Below, one piece after another: positions 48,834 through 58,275 of a stretch of 64,000 bases of DNA (position 1 is the stretch's first letter; each line of letters opens with the position of its first letter). Location of the stretch: contig MAAS01000015.1 in assembly GCA_002162755.1 (NCBI GenBank), positions 104,872-168,871 on the forward strand. Reading direction: 5' to 3'. The notes below the pieces were generated by a model. That model did not search any database. It was not told the DNA's origin and worked only from the letters and a program-made list of their open reading frames with translations. The position numbers and the translations under genes were made by a program. This stretch comes from Gammaproteobacteria bacterium 50_400_T64. Lineage in GTDB: Bacteria > Pseudomonadota > Gammaproteobacteria > Pseudomonadales > Porticoccaceae.

Positions 48834-49850
48834 TTAAGAATTAACCCGAAACTCCACATCGTCGGCCTGCTCAGAAAGCATCACTCGCAACAACACGCGT
48901 GGTAGCGAGCCACCTTTAAACATCACGTCATAGAGGCCACTCGCCAGGGGCATATTAACCCCCAGCTGCTCGGCTTTTTCTTTAACGATACGCGTGGTGT
49001 TGACGCCCTCCGCCACCTGCCCCACGTCTTCAATCGCCTGCTCAAGGGTTTTACCTTCGCCGAGGGCATAACCAATACGATAATTGCGGCTCAAATCAGA
49101 AGCGCAGGTAACGAATAAATCACCGACGCCACTCAAACCGAGAAAGGTCATGGGGTCTGCCCCCAAATGAGCGGCAAAGCGGGTCATTTCCGCAAGACTG
49201 CGAGTGATCAAAACACCCACCGAGTTTTGCCCAACCTTCAAAGATGCCGCCATACCAGCGGCAATCGCATAAATATTTTTTAAAGCGCCGGCAAGTTCAA
49301 CACCGTACATATCGTTATTGGCATAAACCCGGAAGAAGGCTGTCTGCAGCACATGTTGCACGGTCTCGCAGACGGCCTGATCGGTACTCGCAATCACTGT
49401 CGCGGTAATTTCCCGGGCGGCAACTTCCCGGGCCAGGTTAGGGCCGCTAATCACACCAATGCGCGGCTGATTAAGCTCCTCGGCAAGAATGTCACTCATC
49501 AACTTAAAGCTGTCGCCTTCTATACCTTTAACGGTACTAACGACGATAGTTTGCGCGGGGATAAGCGCCGCCACTTGCTGACACACACCGCGAAAAGACT
49601 TGCTGGGAATAGAGAAAAACACCACCGAAGCCTCGGCCAGTGCGGCCTCAAGATCAGCACTCACCTGCAGGCGTGGGTCGAGCTTATAACCGGGTAAATA
49701 CGGGGTATTCTCACCGACCTCCATGCAATGGCGAGCATTTTCAGCATCACGCATCCACAGGGTCACCGGGTGGCCATTGCTGGCAATCATATTGGCAATA
49801 GCGGTACCGAAACTGCCGCCACCGAGCACGGTGATCTTATTATTTTTCAA
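48834..49850 (-). CDS. gpsA: Glycerol-3-phosphate dehydrogenase [NAD(P)+]
   Basis: 338 residues. TTG start at 49850 preceded by GGGGACG. Rossmann motif VLGGGSFGTAIA, SGPNLAREVA, and the catalytic Lys in ELAGALKNIYAIAAGMAASLK (quoted in part). It makes sn-glycerol-3-phosphate, the backbone of phospholipids, in the cytoplasm. The TTG start may keep expression low. Confidence 0.97.
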   Translation of the reverse strand: MKNNKITVLGGGSFGTAIANMIASNGHPVTLWMRDAENARHCMEVGENTPYLPGYKLDPRLQVSADLEAALAEASVVFFSIPSKSFRGVCQQVAALIPAQTIVVSTVKGIEGDSFKLMSDILAEELNQPRIGVISGPNLAREVAAREITATVIASTDQAVCETVQHVLQTAFFRVYANNDMYGVELAGALKNIYAIAAGMAASLKVGQNSVGVLITRSLAEMTRFAAHLGADPMTFLGLSGVGDLFVTCASDLSRNYRIGYALGEGKTLEQAIEDVGQVAEGVNTTRIVKEKAEQLGVNMPLASGLYDVMFKGGSLPRVLLRVMLSEQADDVEFRVNS

Positions 49851-49951
49851 AACGTCCCCAGAAAAACTTTCTCAAGAATAGTCCAGAAAGATCAACTTCA
49901 GGACAAATGGTGCAGGCACATCCTTGTGCCACAGTCACTTAATACGAACGA

Positions 49952-51853
49952 CTAGCTAAACAATAAACGGTTAAGACGCTGTACAAACAAGGCTGGATTT
50001 TCCAGCTGCTCGCCCGCCGACAATACGGCCTGATCAAACATCACGCCAACCAGATCTTCTACCTTGTCATTGTCCTGCTCATCCTGCAGTTGCGCAAGCA
50101 ATTGGTGGTCGGGATTGATTTCCAATACGGGTTTAGTTTCCGGTACTGGCTGACCCGCCGCTTCGAGAATTTTACGCATTTGCGGGCCTACATCACCCTC
50201 GCCCAGTACTAAACAAGCGGGGGATTCGGTGAGGCGAGTCGTGGAACGCACATCGTCAACCTGATCGGCAAGAACTGTTTTAATTCGCTCGAGAAGATCG
50301 TCGCTGATAGTGCTGGCTTCTTCGTCATCCTCTTTCTTGCTCTCACCCAGCTCGCCCAGATCCAGCTCACCACGACTAATATCCTGCATGGGTTTACCAT
50401 CGAACTCTTGTAGACTGGACATAGTCCACTCGTCGACGCGCTCACTCAGCAGCAGCACTTCAATGCCCTGCTTGCGGAAGATTTCCAGGTAAGAGCTACT
50501 TTTAGCGGTAACTTCGGTCTCAGCAATCAAGTAGTAGATTTTGTCCTGTCCGGTTTTCATCTTCGCGACGTAATCGGCCAGTGAAACCAGCTCATCACCT
50601 TCGCGGGTACTGGCAAAACGCAGTAGACCGGCAATTTTTTCTTTGTTCGCGAAGTCTTCCGCTGGCCCTTCTTTTAAGACAGAACCAAAGGCTTCCCAAA
50701 TCTTTTTGTAATCATCGGGCTGTTCCTTGGCCATTTTGATGAGCTGATCAAGTACACGCTTGGTCAGTGCCGAACGAATGCTATCAACGGCTGGGCTGTC
50801 TTGCAGAATTTCCCGCGAAACGTTCAAGGGCAGATCAGAACAATCGACCACGCCTTTGATAAAGCGCAGGAACATCGGCAGAAACTGTTCGGCGTCATCC
50901 ATAATAAAGGTGCGCTGAATATAGAGTTTCAGGCCTTTAGCGCCATCGCGGTTATACAGGTCGAAAGGTGCGTGGCTGGGGATGTAAATCAGGCTGGTGT
51001 AGTCGAACTTACCTTCGACCCGATTGTGGCTCCAGGTCAATGGGGCCTGAAAATCGTGGGAAACGTGCTTGTAAAACTCGATGTAGTCCTCGTCGCTGAG
51101 CTCGCTGCGCGGGCGTGTCCACATCGCCGTCGCAGCATTAACGCGCTCAAATTCAGGCACATCGACAATATCTTCTTCAGACTCATCTTCCGCTGGCGGC
51201 GGTGTCGGCTTGAGCATTTCAACCGGCACCGCGATGTGATCCGAGTACTTCTTGACCAGGCTGCGCAGACGCCAGTCACCGGCGTATTCAGTAGCATCTT
51301 CTTTAAGATGCAAAATAACGCGGGTGCCACGTTCAGCTTGCTCGATATTCTCAACAGTAAACTCGGCTTCGCCATCACAACTCCAGCGTACCGCCTGGTC
51401 AGCGGCCAAACCCGCACCACGAGATTCAACCACCAGCTTATCGGCCACCAGAAAACCGGAGTAAAAGCCAACACCAAACTGACCAATTAATTGAGAGTCT
51501 TTCTTGTCATCACCGCTAAGGGCATTGCAAAACTCTGCCGTACCGGAACGGGCGATAGTACCCAGATGGCCAACGATCTGGTCGCGGCTCATGCCAATAC
51601 CGTTATCAATAATCGTCACGGTGTTGGCTTCGCTGTCGACTTCTATTCTTACGACCAGCTCATCACCGCCTTCTAACAACGCGGGGTTTTGCAGGCCTTC
51701 AAAGCGCAGCTTGTCACAGGCATCGGAAGCATTGGATATCAGCTCTCGAAGGAAGATATCTTTATTACTGTAAAGAGAATGAATCATCAAATGCAGTAAC
51801 TGCTTGGCTTCTGTTTGAAAGCCCATGGTTTCAGCTTGCTGGGTCGCGGACAT
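49952..51853 (-). CDS. htpG: Hsp90-family chaperone HtpG
   Basis: 633 residues. N-terminal GHKL ATPase: [24 protein letters not shown] and [12 protein letters not shown]. The middle domain has the catalytic Arg region [11 protein letters not shown], and a dimerisation domain is at about 510-633. A consensus sigma-32 promoter lies about 106 bp upstream, so it is expected to be heat-inducible. Flanked by gpsA and, divergently, a glycosyltransferase. Confidence 0.98.
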   Translation of the reverse strand: MSATQQAETMGFQTEAKQLLHLMIHSLYSNKDIFLRELISNASDACDKLRFEGLQNPALLEGGDELVVRIEVDSEANTVTIIDNGIGMSRDQIVGHLGTIARSGTAEFCNALSGDDKKDSQLIGQFGVGFYSGFLVADKLVVESRGAGLAADQAVRWSCDGEAEFTVENIEQAERGTRVILHLKEDATEYAGDWRLRSLVKKYSDHIAVPVEMLKPTPPPAEDESEEDIVDVPEFERVNAATAMWTRPRSELSDEDYIEFYKHVSHDFQAPLTWSHNRVEGKFDYTSLIYIPSHAPFDLYNRDGAKGLKLYIQRTFIMDDAEQFLPMFLRFIKGVVDCSDLPLNVSREILQDSPAVDSIRSALTKRVLDQLIKMAKEQPDDYKKIWEAFGSVLKEGPAEDFANKEKIAGLLRFASTREGDELVSLADYVAKMKTGQDKIYYLIAETEVTAKSSSYLEIFRKQGIEVLLLSERVDEWTMSSLQEFDGKPMQDISRGELDLGELGESKKEDDEEASTISDDLLERIKTVLADQVDDVRSTTRLTESPACLVLGEGDVGPQMRKILEAAGQPVPETKPVLEINPDHQLLAQLQDEQDNDKVEDLVGVMFDQAVLSAGEQLENPALFVQRLNRLLFS

Positions 51854-51958
51854 GCGGGTCTCCTAGTATGCGTTTAAGTCGCTTAAGTACGTGTGAGCAA
51901 GCATAAATTCAATAGGCCGCTAGAATGGCCGCTAGAACAAAGTGATCGCTGCGGTCAT

Positions 51959-51986
51959 AGATAGGGGCGATTTGCCAATTTTCAAG
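51959..51986 (-). promoter_or_regulatory. Sigma-32 (heat-shock) promoter of htpG
   Basis: On the minus strand CTTGAAA (complement at 51980-51986), a 12-bp spacer, then CCCCTATCT (51959-51967). Consensus is CTTGAAA, 11-16 bp, CCCCATNT. The -35 is perfect and the -10 has its CCCC block. Distance to the htpG ATG is consistent with a leader of about 95 nt. Confidence 0.82.
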
Positions 51987-52174
51987 CACGGCCAGCATTG
52001 AAAGAACCTGACGAAAACACAAGAAACCTACAAGAAAAGAAAAAAGACCTGCAATCACAGCTAGAGACCTCCGCTAATACTAAGCCCTCTGCCACATTCA
52101 TCGCCACTGCGAGACACAGTGCAAGCGCGTGGCACCATGATTACACGACGGATTTTACCCGTTACAATCCGCCC

Positions 52175-53320
52175 ATGAGCCAAACCATGCTGCAACTTAT
52201 CAAGACTTACAAAGGTAGCTATCCGCTACTTGACGCCATGCTTCCCCGAGATCGAGAAAAGTATCGCATCATTGTCTGCTACCTCAGCGGTAAACCCGAC
52301 GGTCAAAACCCACTGGAAAAACTGGTTGACCGAATTATTTATCTCGAGCTCGATAAAGCGATGATTAACTGGAATCGCCCCAGCACAATACGCACGCTGG
52401 CACGGTTAATCGACGCAGAAAAAATCGATCTACTGGTCTGCCAGCTGCGGCGCCTCATCCCCATCGGCGTTTCATCAACACTACTCGCACGGCGTAGCCC
52501 CCGAATTATTGGCGTACTACATGGCATCGTCAACGGCAAAATCAGCCCCTCTCGGCGCTTGTTAAACTGGTTTATTTTTCAACGCCTAGCAAGGTTGGCC
52601 TGCGTATCCAAAACCTGCGCTACAGATATTGTCGCCATGAGCTGGCATCTCGACCCTGGAAAAGTCGTTGCCATACCCAACGGCATCGATCCCGCTCCTT
52701 TTCTCAAGCCTCCCGAGCCAACAGAACAGGCTCGGGACGGGAGAGAAAAAATACTGGGCAGCACACTTGCCGGCAAGCGGCTATTCGGCACCATCGGCCG
52801 GCTCTCAGAGGTCAAAAACCAACGGCGTTTTATCGAGGCTTTTGCTCTAGCCTGCCAACAAAACTCAAATATTGCCCTGGTCATTGTCGGCACAGGGCCT
52901 TTGGAGCGAGAACTAAAGGACTTGACGGCCTCTCTCAATATTGGCGACCGGGTTGTTTTCCTCGGCTACAGAAAAGATATTCCAGCCCTATTACAAAACA
53001 TTGATATATTCGCACTACCCTCCCTGCGTGAAGGCATTAGCCTGGCACTACTCGAAGCCATGGCCTCAGGCCTGCCTGTGCTCACCTCGAATAGAGGCGG
53101 CATGAAGGAGGTCATCAGCGATAGCAGCTGCGGTTGGCTAATAGAGCCCGAAGACAAGTACAGCATGGCGGAAGTGATCACACTGATCGCTCAGCAAACA
53201 CCTGAACAACTGGTCACCATTGGCCATAATGCGCGACAAAGAATGTTGTCAAAATTCAACACCCACCGCATGACCAGCGACTACGAACACCTGTACGAAG
53301 AGGTGCTCAACGAGATCTAA
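52175..53320 (+). CDS. GT4-family glycosyltransferase
   Basis: 381 residues from ATG 52175; the longer TTG frame from 51998 adds a low-complexity, unlikely N-terminus that overlaps the htpG promoter. GT-B fold with C-terminal Rossmann half: GTIGRLSEVKNQRRFIEAF, VIVGTGPLERELK, then FALPSLREGISLALLEAMASG containing the EX7E nucleotide-sugar motif. Donor and acceptor are unknown; no other polysaccharide gene is nearby. No ribosome site precedes the ATG, so translation may be weak or start elsewhere. Confidence 0.87.
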   Translation: MSQTMLQLIKTYKGSYPLLDAMLPRDREKYRIIVCYLSGKPDGQNPLEKLVDRIIYLELDKAMINWNRPSTIRTLARLIDAEKIDLLVCQLRRLIPIGVSSTLLARRSPRIIGVLHGIVNGKISPSRRLLNWFIFQRLARLACVSKTCATDIVAMSWHLDPGKVVAIPNGIDPAPFLKPPEPTEQARDGREKILGSTLAGKRLFGTIGRLSEVKNQRRFIEAFALACQQNSNIALVIVGTGPLERELKDLTASLNIGDRVVFLGYRKDIPALLQNIDIFALPSLREGISLALLEAMASGLPVLTSNRGGMKEVISDSSCGWLIEPEDKYSMAEVITLIAQQTPEQLVTIGHNARQRMLSKFNTHRMTSDYEHLYEEVLNEI

Positions 53321-53358
53321 GTACCCTCACTAAGCACGCCCCATCTCGTGCAATAGCC

Positions 53359-53592
53359 TCAGTCTGTTAAATACGCTCGCCATTGGGCTTTGGTAATTAG
53401 ATTACAGCTTTCCAGAACTTCATCCCACATCAGCAACACTTCACCCCGGTCAAGCTGACGCCTGACTTGATCCACCTTGTTGTCGAGGCTGTATTCAGCA
53501 TCGCCATAGTCAGTGCCTTCACGGACAATAAAGCTTTCGATGATGGCACGTAGAGTTTCAGCCGCCAGAGAAGAAGCCGGAACCTCAATCAT
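53359..53592 (-). CDS. UPF0270 (YheU-like) protein
   Basis: 77 residues. FIVREGTDYGDAEYSL followed by KVDQVRRQLDRGEVLLMW is the UPF0270 signature, very close to E. coli YheU. Small, acidic, cytoplasmic, function unknown. Its ATG overlaps the stop of the upstream methyltransferase-like gene by four bases (ATGA), so the two are translationally coupled. Confidence 0.88.
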   Translation of the reverse strand: MIEVPASSLAAETLRAIIESFIVREGTDYGDAEYSLDNKVDQVRRQLDRGEVLLMWDEVLESCNLITKAQWRAYLTD

Positions 53593-54428
53593 TGACCCGC
53601 TGCCTGAGTGCTCGTTAAATCCGGCTTTTTAAAACGCAAGGTCATGCGATCACTCTCACCAACGGCCAGGTATTTAGCACGATCTTTATCTTTCATCCGC
53701 AGGGTGGGCGGTAATGTCCAAACACCTTTGGGATGGTCGGCGCTGTCTTTGGGGTTGGCGTTAATTTCACTCTTTGCATCAAGGACAAAACCGGCCTTTT
53801 CAGCCAGGGCAATAACATAGGCCTCTGTCATATAACCGCTTTGTTTCATGGTCTCCCAGCTGGTGCCAGGTTTGGCTCTGTGTTCAACCACACCTAAAAC
53901 GCCACCCGGTTTCAGTGCCTTGTAAAACAGGGCGAAGGCCTCTGCTTCGTTGATGCTACGCAACCAGTTGTGCACATTACGAAAGGTGAGCACTGCGTCA
54001 GCACTACCATTGGGAACCGTCAATTTATTCATCTTTGGGCTAAATTCACCCATCACTAATGATTGATACAGCTCGGTGTCCGTTTTTATTTTTTCTTCAA
54101 AAGACAGCCGTGATTTATCAAAATATTTTATACCGGAATCTTTTGCGAAATGACCCGCATACAGCTTTCCCCCCTCTAAATAAGGTGCAAGGATTTCTGT
54201 ATACCAACCCCCGCCGGGCCAGATTTCTACCACTGTCATATCAGGCTTCACCCCAAAAAAATCCAGGGTCTCTGCGGGGTGGCGATAAACATCTCGCTCA
54301 ACAAAGGCTGGTGTACGATCGGGGTTTTGCAATATGTCTTTGGGAATAAAACTGTCTGCATGAGCACCAGTGGTGGCCAGGCCGGTAAGAAATAAAAACA
54401 AACAAGCTATTAATTTGGACGACATCAT
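53589..54428 (-). CDS. Exported SAM-methyltransferase-like protein
   Basis: 279 residues. The first 24 residues (KLIACLFLFLTGLATTGAHA) form a clear signal peptide. The mature part has a class I methyltransferase fold: TVVEIWPGGGWYTEILAPYL (motif I region), VLTFRNVHNWL (motif IV region) and ALKPGGVLGVVEHRA. Homologues are annotated as predicted methyltransferases with signal peptides. S-adenosylmethionine is not known to be supplied to the periplasm, so the true activity is puzzling. Coupled to the UPF0270 gene. Confidence 0.85.
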   Translation of the reverse strand: MMSSKLIACLFLFLTGLATTGAHADSFIPKDILQNPDRTPAFVERDVYRHPAETLDFFGVKPDMTVVEIWPGGGWYTEILAPYLEGGKLYAGHFAKDSGIKYFDKSRLSFEEKIKTDTELYQSLVMGEFSPKMNKLTVPNGSADAVLTFRNVHNWLRSINEAEAFALFYKALKPGGVLGVVEHRAKPGTSWETMKQSGYMTEAYVIALAEKAGFVLDAKSEINANPKDSADHPKGVWTLPPTLRMKDKDRAKYLAVGESDRMTLRFKKPDLTSTQAAGQ

Positions 54429-54500
54429 TTAACTCCGTTCTATACATTCAACATAAAAGAATCAATATAAAAAACTCAATACAAATATAAACCAGCACGC

Positions 54501-54797
54501 TTAAAGCCGCGCGGTAACACTATCCACTTTGTCTTCAAGGCTCTGCTCTCGATCAGTACGCGTACCAATTTTCAAAGTTGAGGTAACGCGAACACGACCC
54601 ATTTGATGCACCTGTTGATGGCAGGCTTTTACCGCAGCCATCACCTCATCCCATTCGCCTTCGATATTGGTACCGAATGCGTGGAGTTGGTGGCTTAAAC
54701 CAGCGGCCTTAAAAATTTGCTGGCAGGCGGCGATCTCTGTCGAAACCGATATATCACCACCCATGGGAATCAAACAAAGATCAACATGTACTTTCAT
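54501..54797 (-). CDS. MTH1187-family thiamine-binding protein
   Basis: 98 residues from ATG 54797 with GAGGTGG just before it. The pattern VDLCLIPMGGDISVSTEI, HAFGTNIEGEWDEVMAAVKACH and VTSTLKIGTRTD is the UPF0045/MTH1187 (YqgV) family, ferredoxin-like tetramers shown to bind thiamine. It may buffer or sense thiamine. No THI-box riboswitch was seen upstream. It is followed by about 70 bp and then the exported methyltransferase-like gene. Confidence 0.87.
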   Translation of the reverse strand: MKVHVDLCLIPMGGDISVSTEIAACQQIFKAAGLSHQLHAFGTNIEGEWDEVMAAVKACHQQVHQMGRVRVTSTLKIGTRTDREQSLEDKVDSVTARL

Positions 54798-54873
54798 TAC
54801 CACCTCTTCATTTTCGGGGCTATCTTTTTAGAGCCACTTATTGACTACTGTATTTATAGCGCTCTTTATAAGT

Positions 54874-55351
54874 CTATGATTCGACTGCTTTAGCAGCCAA
54901 TGATTCAATCCGCGGCCAAACCCGCTGCTCGTTAATCCGATAGGCGTAAGCATGGCCCCAGTCGGGCTGCTCATCAAAGCACAGATTGTAGTCCAGATGG
55001 TCAGCTGCGCACCGAGCGAATAGCGAAGAGATGATCGTACACGCCTTGAATAACATAAGAAGGCACATCTATCGTCTTATTACGCAACATACGATCCACC
55101 GCCTGACTCAGCCCACCGGCAAGTAACTCAGGGCAAGAAAATGCTAATCAATAGGGGGAAGTCGCTCCATCGGACAGGCCGGCAAGAAACACGCTGTCAC
55201 GATCAACATTGCACTCCCCTGTCACTTCATTAAATGCTGCCGTAATAGAATCAACATCGGTTGGCCGATAAAGAACCGGCCAGGTCATATCGATAGGTTT
55301 CGGCGCGAGAAGCAGGAGGAACTCATTGACGCCCACAGGGAAGCCTGCTTT
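54874..55351 (-). pseudogene. Decayed alpha/beta hydrolase (esterase/depolymerase-like)
   Basis: Minus-strand pieces in different frames: 55351-55148 encodes VNEFLLLLAPKPIDMTWP and DRDSVFLAGLSDGAT with a GxSxG-type nucleophile site, then a stop. Downstream, VPSYVIQGVYDHLFAIRSVR appears in another frame, and 55068-54874 encodes LCFDEQPDWGHAYAYRINE up to a stop. Together they resemble the C-terminal two thirds of an esterase or PHB-depolymerase-like hydrolase, with at least two frame breaks and no N-terminus. It is therefore a truncated relic. Confidence 0.72.
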
Positions 55352-55402
55352 TATCGGCCTTCAAAACTTATACATTTACCCTTAAATAATAAGGAAAAAA
55401 CC

Positions 55403-56230
55403 ATGACTGAATTAGACGGAAAAGTTGCCATCATTACCGGCGGTGCCAGCGGCATCGGTGAAGAGTCGGTGCGCGTATTTATTCGCGAAGGGGCTAAAGT
55501 CGTTATCGCCGATATGCAAGAGGAGCGAGGCCAGGCCCTGGCCGATGAATTTAAAGGCTCAGCGGTCTTTATAAAAACTGATGTTAGTCAGGAAGCTCAG
55601 GTTAAAGCTGCCGTCGATAAAGCCGTCAGCGAGTGGGGACGGCTCGACTGCATGTTTAATAATGCGGGCTTTGGTGGCGCTATCGGCCCCATTGAAGACA
55701 CCCCGGTGGAAGATTACGACATCACCATGGATGTACTGGTTAAAGGTGTATTTCTCGGCATGAAACACTGCATCCCAATCATGAAAAAACAGGGTGGTGG
55801 CAGCATTATCAATACCGCCAGTGTCGCTGCACTGGTGTGTGGCCACACCCCTCACCTGTATTCAGTCGGCAAGGCCGCTGTGGTACACCTGAGCAAGTCT
55901 GTTGCTCTGGAAGTGGGCGAAGATAATATTCGCGTTAATGCAATTTGCCCGGGCTTTATCGTTACGCCGCTGTCAACTAATACGGTGGGCCGCGAGGATA
56001 AGACACCCACCATCGACTATAAAATCAAACAGCCGATACCCCGCGTTGGCCAACCCGATGACATTGCACAAATGGCCTGCTGGTTGGCGGGCGAACGCTC
56101 GACCTTCGTCACGGGGCAAACCATCGCCGTCGACGGTGGCACCACAGCGGGCGTACCCTGGAATAAGCAACCGGGTTACCAAAAAAGCTATCACCCGATT
56201 AAGGTTTATCGTCCCGAATCGGCGGGTTAA
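55403..56230 (+). CDS. Short-chain dehydrogenase/reductase (SDR)
   Basis: 275 residues; AAGGA precedes the ATG. Cofactor site ITGGASGIGEESVRVF, DMQ after beta-2 (Asp favours NAD(H)), NNAGFGG, active-site Ser in INTASVAAL, and Tyr153-x3-Lys157 in YSVGKAAV. The C-terminal WLAGERSTFVTGQTIAVDGG is typical of classical SDRs. The extra tail (residues 250-275) is unusual in length. Substrate unknown; a role with the nearby thiolase in lipid breakdown is possible. It ends at a bidirectional terminator. Confidence 0.94.
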   Translation: MTELDGKVAIITGGASGIGEESVRVFIREGAKVVIADMQEERGQALADEFKGSAVFIKTDVSQEAQVKAAVDKAVSEWGRLDCMFNNAGFGGAIGPIEDTPVEDYDITMDVLVKGVFLGMKHCIPIMKKQGGGSIINTASVAALVCGHTPHLYSVGKAAVVHLSKSVALEVGEDNIRVNAICPGFIVTPLSTNTVGREDKTPTIDYKIKQPIPRVGQPDDIAQMACWLAGERSTFVTGQTIAVDGGTTAGVPWNKQPGYQKSYHPIKVYRPESAG

Positions 56231-56269
56231 TTGTTAAGCACCTCACTAAATAAACAAATACACGCCCAT

Positions 56270-56299
56270 AAAAAACCCCGGAAATTTCCGGGGTTTTTT
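56270..56299. terminator. Bidirectional terminator between SDR and thiolase genes
   Basis: A perfect 30-bp palindrome: A6-CCCCGG, AAATTT, CCGGGG-T6. Both orientations end in six T, and it sits between two convergent genes. Confidence 0.93.
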
Positions 56300-56324
56300 A
56301 TGTCTCGATGACAGCTAACTAACG

Positions 56325-57506
56325 TTACTCGCTATCGAGTCTTTCAATGATTGTACAGTTTGCCGTACCACCACCTTCACAAATTGCCAGCAAGCCATAA
56401 CGACCCTTGCGGCGCTCAAGCTCATTCAACAAAGTAGTCATCAGCTTGGCACCGGTGCAACCCAGTGGGTGACCATTGGCCTGCGCTCCGCCATTAACAT
56501 TGAGCTTGTTCAAGTCGGCACCCACCGCTTTGGCCCAGGCCAGTGGAACAGAACCAAAGGCTTCGTTAATTTCATACAGGTCGATATCTTCAATCTTCAA
56601 GCCTGCTTTTTCGAGGGCTTTTTGAGTCGCGGGAATAGGCCCCTCAAGCATAATCACGGGATCAGATCCTACAACCGACAATGTGTGGATACGTGCACGG
56701 GGCTTCAAACCGTATTTTTTAACGGCATCGGCATTGGCTATCATCACCGCCGCAGAGCCATCACTAATTTGGCTGGCAGAACCAGCAGTAATCATGCCGC
56801 CCTCGGCCAGTGGCTCAAGGCCAGCCAGCGCTTCGAGGTTAGCATTGGCGCGAATACCTTCGTCGGCATCGTGAGTGAAAGAGATGCCACCTTCGAGGGT
56901 GACTTCAATGGGCATAATCTCTTCACGGAAACGACCCGACTCGGTGGCATCCAGTGCTTTCATATGACTTTGGTAGCCAAAGTTATCCAGCTCTTCACGG
57001 GTCAACTCGTACTTTTTAGCCAGCATGTCAGCACCCATAAACTGGCTGAATTCAATACCGGGGTAACGTTCTTCCAGACGCTCACTTTTAGGCATGCCGC
57101 GACCTTGCTCGGCACTGTCTGAAATATTGGAGAACATGGGCACGCGGCTCATTGACTCCACACCACCGGCAATAACCACATCCTGAGTACCGGACATAAC
57201 CGCCTGAGCGGCAAAGTGAATCGCCTGTTGCGCTGATCCACACTGACGGTCAACAGAAACACCGGGCACTGACTCGCCCAGTTTCGAAGCCAATGCCACG
57301 TTGCGAGCGACGTTACCGGCCTGTTCACTGTTCTGCGAAACACAGCCAAAAATCAAATCATCAACCTTTTCAGGGTCAATGCCGACCTGGTCAATCAAGC
57401 CGTCTACCAGCATGCCACCCAAATCAACCGGGTGAGTTTGGCTCAATCGCCCTCTATTTTTACCTGTCGCCGTGCGCAATGCACCGACAATATATGCTTC
57501 TGCCAT
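56325..57506 (-). CDS. Acetyl-CoA acetyltransferase / 3-ketoacyl-CoA thiolase
   Basis: 393 residues from ATG 57506 with GGAGG five bases upstream; the longer frame is rejected. Acyl-accepting Cys89 in SVDRQCGSAQQAIHFA, the His in NVNGGAQANGHPLGCTGA, and the second Cys in CEGGGTANCTI. ALRTATGKNRGRL at the start is typical of FadA-related degradative thiolases in Proteobacteria and Actinobacteria. It would cleave 3-ketoacyl-CoA, the last step of beta-oxidation. Chain-length preference unknown. Confidence 0.93.
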   Translation of the reverse strand: MAEAYIVGALRTATGKNRGRLSQTHPVDLGGMLVDGLIDQVGIDPEKVDDLIFGCVSQNSEQAGNVARNVALASKLGESVPGVSVDRQCGSAQQAIHFAAQAVMSGTQDVVIAGGVESMSRVPMFSNISDSAEQGRGMPKSERLEERYPGIEFSQFMGADMLAKKYELTREELDNFGYQSHMKALDATESGRFREEIMPIEVTLEGGISFTHDADEGIRANANLEALAGLEPLAEGGMITAGSASQISDGSAAVMIANADAVKKYGLKPRARIHTLSVVGSDPVIMLEGPIPATQKALEKAGLKIEDIDLYEINEAFGSVPLAWAKAVGADLNKLNVNGGAQANGHPLGCTGAKLMTTLLNELERRKGRYGLLAICEGGGTANCTIIERLDSE

Positions 57507-57727
57507 GTTCGCCTCCGTAAGCGGGAATAATAAGTATCTGCAACGGTCCAGCCGCTGAGCCAAACATTAAAGCGCAAAGTGGCTGACGGTTCAATTAACC
57601 TACCCTCAGGTAATGCCGCTCCAATTTGACCTCTCGCCCACCCCATTGCATCCTTGCCGATGATCAACTATAAACAAGAGGTCACCGTTATTATCACCAT
57701 CAAACCCGACGACACAGCGTTCACTCT

Positions 57728-57922
57728 ATGTCCCTACTTGAAACCATTAATACAAGCTGCCCTTATTGTGCTGAGCCCATAGAGCTCGTCATCGACTGCT
57801 CAGAAGATGAGCAATGTTATATCGAAGATTGTTTCGTTTGCTGCAGACCTATTTCCTTAGAAGTCACTATCGACCCGAGCGGCTTCCCCAATGTACAGGT
57901 TCGACACGAAGATGAGGCTTAG
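57728..57922 (+). CDS. CPxCG-motif cysteine-rich small protein
   Basis: 64 residues. TSCPYCAEPIEL and CYIEDCFVCCRPISLEV give CxxC pairs of a zinc-ribbon type, followed by a Gly-Pro-poor acidic tail. This matches the CPXCG small protein family. Function unknown, cytoplasmic. hspQ begins 17 bp downstream, so the two are probably co-transcribed. Confidence 0.9.
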   Translation: MSLLETINTSCPYCAEPIELVIDCSEDEQCYIEDCFVCCRPISLEVTIDPSGFPNVQVRHEDEA

Positions 57923-57939
57923 AGGGTGGAAAAGCGGCT

Positions 57940-58257
57940 ATGAGTGAATCGTCAAAATTTACTATTGGCCAATTGATCCAACACCGCCTGTTCGGCTATC
58001 GCGGGGTAATCTATGAGGTTGATCCGGTGTTTATGCTCAGCGAGCAGTGGTATCAACAGATGGCCAGGTCATGTCCGCCGCGAGAAGAGCCCTGGTATCA
58101 CGTGTTAGTCGACAACGCGATTCACACAACCTATGTCGCCCAGCAAAATCTGATTGCCGACCTCTATGCCGAGCCGATTAAACACCCGGGGGTCGAACAA
58201 TTGTTTGATCGCTTCGAAAACGGTATTTATTATTTACGCCAACGAAATTTGCAATAA
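57940..58257 (+). CDS. hspQ: Heat-shock protein HspQ (YccV-like)
   Basis: 105 residues. KFTIGQLIQHRLFGYRGVIYEVDP, then EPWYHVLVDNAIHTTYVAQQNL and IKHPGVEQLFDRFENGIY follow the HspQ/hemimethylated-DNA-binding family. HspQ tunes Lon protease activity and affects DnaA stability in enterics. No sigma-32 promoter was found directly upstream. Confidence 0.93.
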   Translation: MSESSKFTIGQLIQHRLFGYRGVIYEVDPVFMLSEQWYQQMARSCPPREEPWYHVLVDNAIHTTYVAQQNLIADLYAEPIKHPGVEQLFDRFENGIYYLRQRNLQ

Positions 58258-58275
58258 CCCACTATAAAAACAGTG

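Noticed and set aside
51998..52174. N-terminal extension of the GT4 glycosyltransferase from a TTG
   Set aside because: Low-complexity, no ribosome site and overlaps the htpG promoter. The family fold starts at the ATG at 52175.
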